A stretch of DNA of 9,886 bases from Nitrospirae bacterium CG2_30_53_67 (GTDB lineage Bacteria > CG2-30-53-67). The notes below the pieces were generated by a model. It searched no databases. It was not told the DNA's origin and was given only the letters and a program-made list of their open reading frames with translations. The position numbers were made by a program, and so were the translations under genes. Location of the stretch: assembly GCA_001873285.1 (NCBI GenBank), contig MNYV01000150.1, positions 1 to 9,886 of the forward strand, in the 5' to 3' direction. This document shows, piece by piece, positions 5,988 through 9,886 of this stretch (position 1 is its first letter; every line of letters begins with the position of its first letter).

Positions 5988-7451
5988 ATGGCCTATCGAT
6001 ACGGAGAAGACGTGCATCAAGCGGTACTTTTCCCCCAGACCCTGGACGAATATGTTTCTCTCGATCATCCAGTTCGAGCCTACGACGCCTTTGTCGATGC
6101 CCTGGATTTTAGCAAGTTGGGGATCACGTTGAACGACCATCAAGTGGGGAATTCCGAGTATGACCCCCGGCGCATGTTGAAACTTCTGATCTTTGGATAT
6201 TCGTATGGGGTGAAGAGTTCCCGGAAGCTGGAGCGGGAGACGTATAATAACGTGGCCTTTATGTGGCTGATGCGGAGGCTGACGCCGGATCACAAGACCA
6301 TCTCCGAGTTTCGTCGGGAGCACAAGGATGGGCTCAAGAAGGCCTTAAGACTTTGTGCGAGACTCTGCATGAGGCTGAATCTGATTGAGGGGAATGTGCT
6401 CTTTGTGGATGGGACGAAGATTCGGGCGAATGCGGGGCGCGGGCAGAACCATACGGAGGCTTGGTACCGCAAGAGACTCAAGCATCTGGACGATCGGATT
6501 GATCAGTTGCTTCGGGAATGTGAGGATCTCGATGATCAGGAGGGAGATCTGGGGTCCTTGGTGAAGATGGACAAGGATCTCACCCATGCGGAAAGCTTGA
6601 AGAAGCGGGTGGAAGGAGTGCTTGAGGAATTTCGGGAGCATGGCACAAAGACCCGGAATGGAAAGGAACGGACCATCAATTTGACCGATCCGGAGAGCGC
6701 CCTGATGAAGAGCGTGCAAGGGTCACACGCCAGTTATAATGTACAGAGTGTGGTTGACGACCGACACGGTTTGATCGTTTCGGTGGATGCGGTTCGTGAG
6801 GGAAGCGATGTCAACCAATTTTGTAAGCAGATCGTTCAGGCGGAAGCGGTTTTGGGGAAGACCTGTGATGTGGCTTGTGCGGATGCGGGTTATGCCGACA
6901 CGGAGGAACTTTCGATTATCGATCAGCGAGGCACGAAAGTGATCGTGCCCTCCCAACGCCAGGCCTTGCACGAGGAGGAAAACTCATGGAGCAAAAGGGT
7001 CTTTACCTATGATCAGGAAGGCAATTGTTACACCTGTCCGGAGGGGCACAAACTGTCCTATGAAGGAAAAGATGCCCACGGGAAGAAGCTTCTCTATCGT
7101 ATTGTGGATGCCGCCCTTTGCCTATCCTGTCGGAACTTCGGAGTCTGCACGAAAGCCAAGAAGGGCCGAAAGATTGTCCGGTTAGCCAACGAGGAGATCA
7201 AGGAGAAACTGGAACGGCAATATGAGCAGCCCGAATCCCAGGAGATTTACGCCCGCCGCAAGGCCTGCGCCGAGCATCCCTTTGGCCACGTCAAGCGGAA
7301 TCTGGGGATCACGGGCTTCCTGCTTCGCGGCCTGAAAGGAGCGGGCGCTGAGATTTCGATTGCGGCCGTTTGTTTCAATGTCGCCCGGATGATCACAATC
7401 CTGGGAGGTGTTCCGGCGATGATCGCCAAACTTGCCACGGTGGGGGTGTAA
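5988..7451 (+). CDS. IS1182-family DDE transposase
   Basis: A 487-residue transposase that cuts and joins the ends of the element carrying it. The N-terminal region (about 15-95) matches the DUF772-type transposase domain (PVRAYDAFVDAL, YDPRRMLKLLIFGYSYG). The DDE catalytic residues are Asp141 in FVDGTKI, Asp299 in CADAGYAD and Glu429 in AEHPFGHVKRN. Between the first two is a coiled-coil-like charged stretch (about 160-220). A cysteine group (Cys347, Cys350, Cys378, Cys381, Cys387) before the last catalytic residue looks like a zinc-binding knuckle, which is common in this family. The frame is complete, with no stop or frameshift. The ATG at 5988 is chosen for its strong ribosome binding site and because the homologous N-terminus starts there. 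It is read in the same direction as fmt, so its transcript may run into fmt. Confidence 0.93.
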   Translation: MAYRYGEDVHQAVLFPQTLDEYVSLDHPVRAYDAFVDALDFSKLGITLNDHQVGNSEYDPRRMLKLLIFGYSYGVKSSRKLERETYNNVAFMWLMRRLTPDHKTISEFRREHKDGLKKALRLCARLCMRLNLIEGNVLFVDGTKIRANAGRGQNHTEAWYRKRLKHLDDRIDQLLRECEDLDDQEGDLGSLVKMDKDLTHAESLKKRVEGVLEEFREHGTKTRNGKERTINLTDPESALMKSVQGSHASYNVQSVVDDRHGLIVSVDAVREGSDVNQFCKQIVQAEAVLGKTCDVACADAGYADTEELSIIDQRGTKVIVPSQRQALHEEENSWSKRVFTYDQEGNCYTCPEGHKLSYEGKDAHGKKLLYRIVDAALCLSCRNFGVCTKAKKGRKIVRLANEEIKEKLERQYEQPESQEIYARRKACAEHPFGHVKRNLGITGFLLRGLKGAGAEISIAAVCFNVARMITILGGVPAMIAKLATVGV

Positions 7452-7611
7452 TCCCCCCGATGTTTTTACCAACCTGCTGACGGGGGGCAAAAGAGGGCGA
7501 GAAACAGCCTGGAATCCGGACGAGGATGCGGGCTTTGGTCCTTCTCTCCATTTTGATGTGACAAGATGCAGTACTACCGCTCCCCGCAGGGATTATGACA
7601 CAGTCTCTAAT

Positions 7612-7713
7612 GGGAGAGGGCAAGGGTGAGGGTGGAAAATGATGTGAATTCAGCCTGTTATACCCCCTCCCCTTCATCCCCTCCCACCAGGGGAGGGGAA
7701 ATAAGACTTTTTA
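7612..7713. repeat. right half of the hairpin repeat plus a second GC-rich hairpin
   Basis: GGGAGAGGGCAAG (7612-7624) is the partner of 5822-5834. About 50 bases on, TCCCCTCCC (7677-7685) and GGGAGGGGA (7691-7699) form a 9-base perfect stem with loop ACCAG. GACTTTTTA (7705-7713) is the reverse complement of 5808-5816, just after def. The layout suggests one composite intergenic repeat, about 130 bases long before the IS entered. No gene is seen here. Confidence 0.5.
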
Positions 7714-7714
7714 G

Positions 7715-7749
7715 GAGACCATCAGTATTAATCAGGTCTCATTTTTTTT
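7715..7749 (+). terminator. possible intrinsic terminator upstream of fmt
   Basis: GAGACC (7715-7720) pairs with GGTCTC (7735-7740) across a 14-base loop, followed by A and a run of eight T. The stem is short and the loop long, so it would be weak. If active on the + strand it would limit read-through from the IS into fmt, whose ATG is about 60 bases further on. Confidence 0.3.
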
Positions 7750-7810
7750 ATGAGGTTCCATTCTTTCTGTACGCTCATTTCCTCAACTCACACAGGGTTT
7801 CTCCACAAAG

Positions 7811-8758
7811 ATGAACGAAAAATTTAAAAGACCGTTACGGATCATCTTTATGGGAACATCCTCCTTTGCTGTCCTGCCGCTGAGTGTTCTTTGTGAAACC
7901 GAGGACGTGGTCCTGGCGGTCACCCAGCCGGACAGAAAGGCCGGGCGCGGATTAATGTTTACGGCATCGCCTGTCAAGGAGGAATCAATCCATTATGGTA
8001 TCCGCTGCATACAGCCGGAAAAAATCAATGATCCCGGTCTGGTTCATACCCTCAAAAAGGCGTCATGCGACCTGATTGTGGTTGCCGCTTACGGCCGGAT
8101 CCTGCCTCCGGAGATTTTGGAAATCCCTCCCCTCGGGTGCATCAATATCCATGCCTCGCTCCTCCCAAAGTACCGGGGCGCATCTCCCATCACCACGGCC
8201 ATTGTTCTCGGGGAGAAGGTGACAGGGGTCACCACCATGATGATGGATCAGGGCATGGATACCGGAGACGTCCTGATGCAGATGAGCCTTCAGATACAGG
8301 ATCCGGAAACGGCTGAAGAGCTCTCGGAGAGGCTGTCGGCCCTGGGTTCCCGGGCCATTCTCAAGACATTGAAGGCCTTGAAAGACGGGAAACTGGAAAG
8401 GACCTCTCAGTCCGAAGCCGATGCCACCTATACCCCCCTCTTAAACAAGAAACACGGAGAGATCAATTGGAATCAGGGGCCGGTCCGGATTAGAAATCAT
8501 GTGCGGGGCATGAATCCATGGCCCGGCGCTTACACCCTTTTTCATGGCAAAAGCCTCAAGATCTGGCGTGTCACGCCTTACGCAGAAAAGGCCGATCCCG
8601 GCAGGGTTCTGCACGCAAAAGAGAGACTGATCATTGCGGCAAAAGACGGTTCCGTGATGATTGATGAGCTTCAGCTTCCTGGAAAGAAGCGAGTCAGCGG
8701 CCCGGAGTTTCTTCGAGGCCATCATGAACTCCGGGAGGGGATGATCCTTGGGAGATAG
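7811..8758 (+). CDS. fmt: Methionyl-tRNA formyltransferase
   Basis: A 315-residue cytoplasmic enzyme that moves a formyl group from 10-formyltetrahydrofolate to Met-tRNA(fMet), making the initiator tRNA used to start translation. The N-terminal Rossmann-like domain opens with RIIFMGTSSFAV (10-21). The catalytic Asn112, His114 and Asp150 lie in INIHASLLPKYRGASPI (111-127) and MDQGMDTGDVL (145-155). The C-terminal tRNA-binding domain starts near 207 with YTPLLNKKHGEINW and includes RGMNPWPGAY (232-241). Length equals that of E. coli Fmt. The ATG at 7811 has only a weak ribosome binding site but fits the family start. Its natural neighbour def lies on the other side of the IS. The downstream DUF116 gene overlaps its last codons. 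No strong promoter is seen in the 200 bases upstream, so its expression after the insertion is unclear. Confidence 0.96.
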   Translation: MNEKFKRPLRIIFMGTSSFAVLPLSVLCETEDVVLAVTQPDRKAGRGLMFTASPVKEESIHYGIRCIQPEKINDPGLVHTLKKASCDLIVVAAYGRILPPEILEIPPLGCINIHASLLPKYRGASPITTAIVLGEKVTGVTTMMMDQGMDTGDVLMQMSLQIQDPETAEELSERLSALGSRAILKTLKALKDGKLERTSQSEADATYTPLLNKKHGEINWNQGPVRIRNHVRGMNPWPGAYTLFHGKSLKIWRVTPYAEKADPGRVLHAKERLIIAAKDGSVMIDELQLPGKKRVSGPEFLRGHHELREGMILGR

Positions 8759-9587
8759 TTTGGACGTTAAAACAGACCGCCCGAAAAAGAGGGTTTTTAT
8801 TGCCCTCATGGTTGCTGCAGCGGCAGCGCTCTTCATCTTGGGCGGCCTTTTTGCCTGGGTGATCCGGGGGGTGGGGTTGAGCAACGCCATGATGGCCCTG
8901 CTCATGTCCTTCATGATCCTGTCCATGGCCCTTCTCCTGCTCTTTTCCGCAGGCGCTCTTCTCCTGGTGCTGACCCTGTACAAGGGGAGAGAGGCCTTTT
9001 TCCTCTGGCGAATGCGCGGACTGATCGTCAAGGTCATCTATCCCCTGACCCTTTTTCTCGGATCCCTATTAAGGATCTCCAGGGAAAAAATTCAGGAGTC
9101 CTTTGTCGAGGTGAACAATCAGTTGGTCCGCTCGCGGAAGATCAAAGTCAAACACGATCGCCTGCTCCTGTTGATGCCGCATTGCATCCAGTACAACGAA
9201 TGCCGAACCAGGGTGACCGGGGATATCCGCAATTGTGAACGCTGCGGCCGGTGCAAGATCCCCGACCTGATCAAACTCAGCGAGCAGTACGGCCTGGATA
9301 TCTATGTGGCCACGGGGGGGACCCTCGCCCGGCGGCTGATTGAGGAGAAGAAACCCCAGGCCGTGGTTGCCGTGGCCTGCAGGAGGGACCTGACCAGCGG
9401 GATCGCCGATTCCTACCCCCTGCCGGTGATCGGGATCCTGAATGAAAGGCCCTACGGCCCCTGCATCAATACCGTCTTTGATCTCCAGAAGGTCAAGGAT
9501 GCCATCCGTTTTTTCGTGGTCCCGGACCCAATCGGTGAAGAACCGATCGCTGCGGCCTCCACATTGAAACACTCCGGAAGGCCTTGA
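8748..9587 (+). CDS. DUF116 membrane protein with conserved cysteines
   Basis: A 279-residue protein of unknown function. The N-terminal part is membrane-embedded: hydrophobic helices at about 16-39 and 46-78, and perhaps a third at 91-107. The C-terminal soluble part (about 130-255) is the DUF116 domain, with cysteines at LMPHC (146), ECR (152), NCERCGRC (163, 166, 169), VACRRD (211) and GPC (239). The CxxCxxC group suggests binding of zinc or an iron-sulfur cluster. The TTG start at 8748 has GGGAGGGG (8733-8740) seven bases upstream and overlaps the fmt stop by 11 bases, so the two genes are translationally coupled. As remembered, DUF116 genes beside fmt occur in other Desulfobacterota-like genomes, which would hint at a link to initiator tRNA or protein N-terminus processing, but no function is known. 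Confidence 0.85.
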   Translation: MGDSLDVKTDRPKKRVFIALMVAAAAALFILGGLFAWVIRGVGLSNAMMALLMSFMILSMALLLLFSAGALLLVLTLYKGREAFFLWRMRGLIVKVIYPLTLFLGSLLRISREKIQESFVEVNNQLVRSRKIKVKHDRLLLLMPHCIQYNECRTRVTGDIRNCERCGRCKIPDLIKLSEQYGLDIYVATGGTLARRLIEEKKPQAVVAVACRRDLTSGIADSYPLPVIGILNERPYGPCINTVFDLQKVKDAIRFFVVPDPIGEEPIAAASTLKHSGRP

Positions 9588-9611
9588 CCTGAGGAAAAGA
9601 TGGATTATAAT
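9584..9611 (+). promoter_or_regulatory. sigma-70 promoter upstream of htpX
   Basis: TTGACC (9584-9589) and a perfect TATAAT (9606-9611) are separated by 16 bases. The -35 box overlaps the stop codon of the DUF116 gene. Transcription would start near 9618, giving a leader of about 145 bases that contains the inverted repeat at 9651-9732. No heat-shock sigma-32 promoter was recognised by eye. Confidence 0.65.
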
Positions 9612-9650
9612 GTTTAAAAATCATCTCCAAGAGAATTAATTAAGAGATAA

Positions 9651-9732
9651 GGGGTCAAGGGTCCAAGGGGTCAAGTGTTTTTCTCTGGAGATTTTGCTTG
9701 CGTTTAAGTATTTCACTTGAACCCTCAAACCC
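9651..9732. repeat. tandem 8-base repeats forming an inverted repeat in the htpX leader
   Basis: Three head-to-tail 8-mers, GGGGTCAA, GGGTCCAA and GGGGTCAA (9651-9674), are followed by GTG. The segment 9659-9677 pairs with CACTTGAACCCTCAAACCC (9714-9732) at 15 of 19 positions, and most of the mismatches become G:U pairs in RNA. The 36-base stretch between the arms is AT-rich. This could be a dispersed repeat, a terminator-like structure for the fmt unit, or an RNA element controlling htpX. Confidence 0.5.
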
Positions 9733-9761
9733 TTTTACTCAATGCATAAGGAGTCATCATC

Positions 9762-9886
9762 ATGAATGTTTTTCGCACTACATTGCTCATGACGGCCCTG
9801 ACTGTTCTCCTGGTCCTGGCCGGGAACGCCATGGCCGGTCCCTCCGGCATGAAGATCGCCTTGATCTTTGCGCTGGTCATGAATTT
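9762..9886 (+). CDS. htpX: Zinc metalloprotease HtpX, N-terminal fragment
   Basis: The first 41 codons of a membrane gene cut by the window edge. The translation begins MNVFRTTLLMTALTVLLVLA, then GNAMAGPSGMKIALIFALVMN, with one membrane helix at about 7-24 and the start of a second at 31. This matches the N-terminus of HtpX, an inner-membrane M48-family protease that degrades misfolded membrane proteins. The catalytic HExxH motif would lie beyond the window. AAGGAG (9748-9753) sits eight bases before the ATG, which makes the start secure. It has its own promoter and is separated from the fmt-DUF116 pair by a structured 174-base gap. With so little sequence, another short-helix membrane protein is possible but less likely. 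Confidence 0.8.
   Translation, partial: MNVFRTTLLMTALTVLLVLAGNAMAGPSGMKIALIFALVMN

Larger units (their letters stand above)
5839..7607 (+). mobile_element. Complete IS1182-family insertion sequence
   Basis: A 1769-base element bounded by inverted repeats that start GAGACTGTGTCA at both ends (5839-5850 and the complement of 7596-7607). The match continues as yAATyC, giving about 18 bases with two mismatches. A 3-base TAA lies on both sides (5836-5838 and 7608-7610) and may be the target duplication; because both flanks are AT-rich, the exact border may shift by a base. Inside are a 149-base leader with a 10-base palindrome TGTGGCCACA (5887-5896), one intact transposase gene, and a 156-base tail with a CCCCCCG/CGGGGGG stem (7453-7459 with 7481-7487). 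No decay is seen, so the insertion may be recent. Confidence 0.85.

Noticed and set aside
7651-7664. Possible fmt promoter with -10 TATACC and an upstream TG
   Set aside because: Only four of six bases match the -10 consensus and there is no -35 box at the right distance. Too weak to list.

Overview
The window looks like a stretch of bacterial chromosome of moderately high GC. The best guess is an anaerobic member of the Desulfobacterota (old Deltaproteobacteria) or a relative. This rests on gene content (a tungstate ABC transporter, a DUF2064 glycosyltransferase-like protein, a DUF116 protein directly after fmt) and on GC-rich hairpin repeats between genes. The lineage is an inference and could not be tested here. 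Every supported gene lies on the + strand.

Layout. 1-197: promoter region with a consensus sigma-70 promoter. 198-1499: DEAD-box RNA helicase close to RhlB. 1500-1737: long imperfect hairpin, then a second sigma-70 promoter. 1738-5131: a tightly packed run of tatA, a DUF2064 protein, and the tungstate transporter permease (tupB), ATPase (tupC) and binding protein (tupA), with gaps of 37 bases or less and two short overlaps, probably one transcription unit. 5132-5280: a strong promoter with a 10-base palindrome between its -35 and -10 boxes. 5281-5799: peptide deformylase (def). 5839-7607: a complete IS1182-family insertion sequence with an intact DDE transposase. 7811-8758: methionyl-tRNA formyltransferase (fmt). 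8748-9587: a DUF116 membrane protein overlapping fmt. 9588-9761: a consensus promoter and an inverted-repeat leader. 9762-9886: the first 41 codons of htpX, cut by the window edge.

How the genes work together. tupABC would import tungstate for tungstopterin enzymes such as formate dehydrogenases and aldehyde oxidoreductases. Periplasmic formate dehydrogenases are exported folded by Tat, so tatA in the same run is suggestive, but no such enzyme is in the window. def and fmt are the two ends of the N-formylmethionine cycle (deformylation of new proteins, formylation of initiator Met-tRNA) and are often neighbours. Here the insertion sequence separates them. It sits in the loop of a GC-rich hairpin repeat that lay between them, and the 13-base hairpin arms can still be read on both sides.

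No clearly new defence, CRISPR or biosynthetic system is visible. The points most worth a second look are the hairpin-loop insertion between def and fmt, the cysteine-rich DUF116 protein coupled to fmt, the tat/DUF2064/tungstate gene run, and the structured intergenic repeats.
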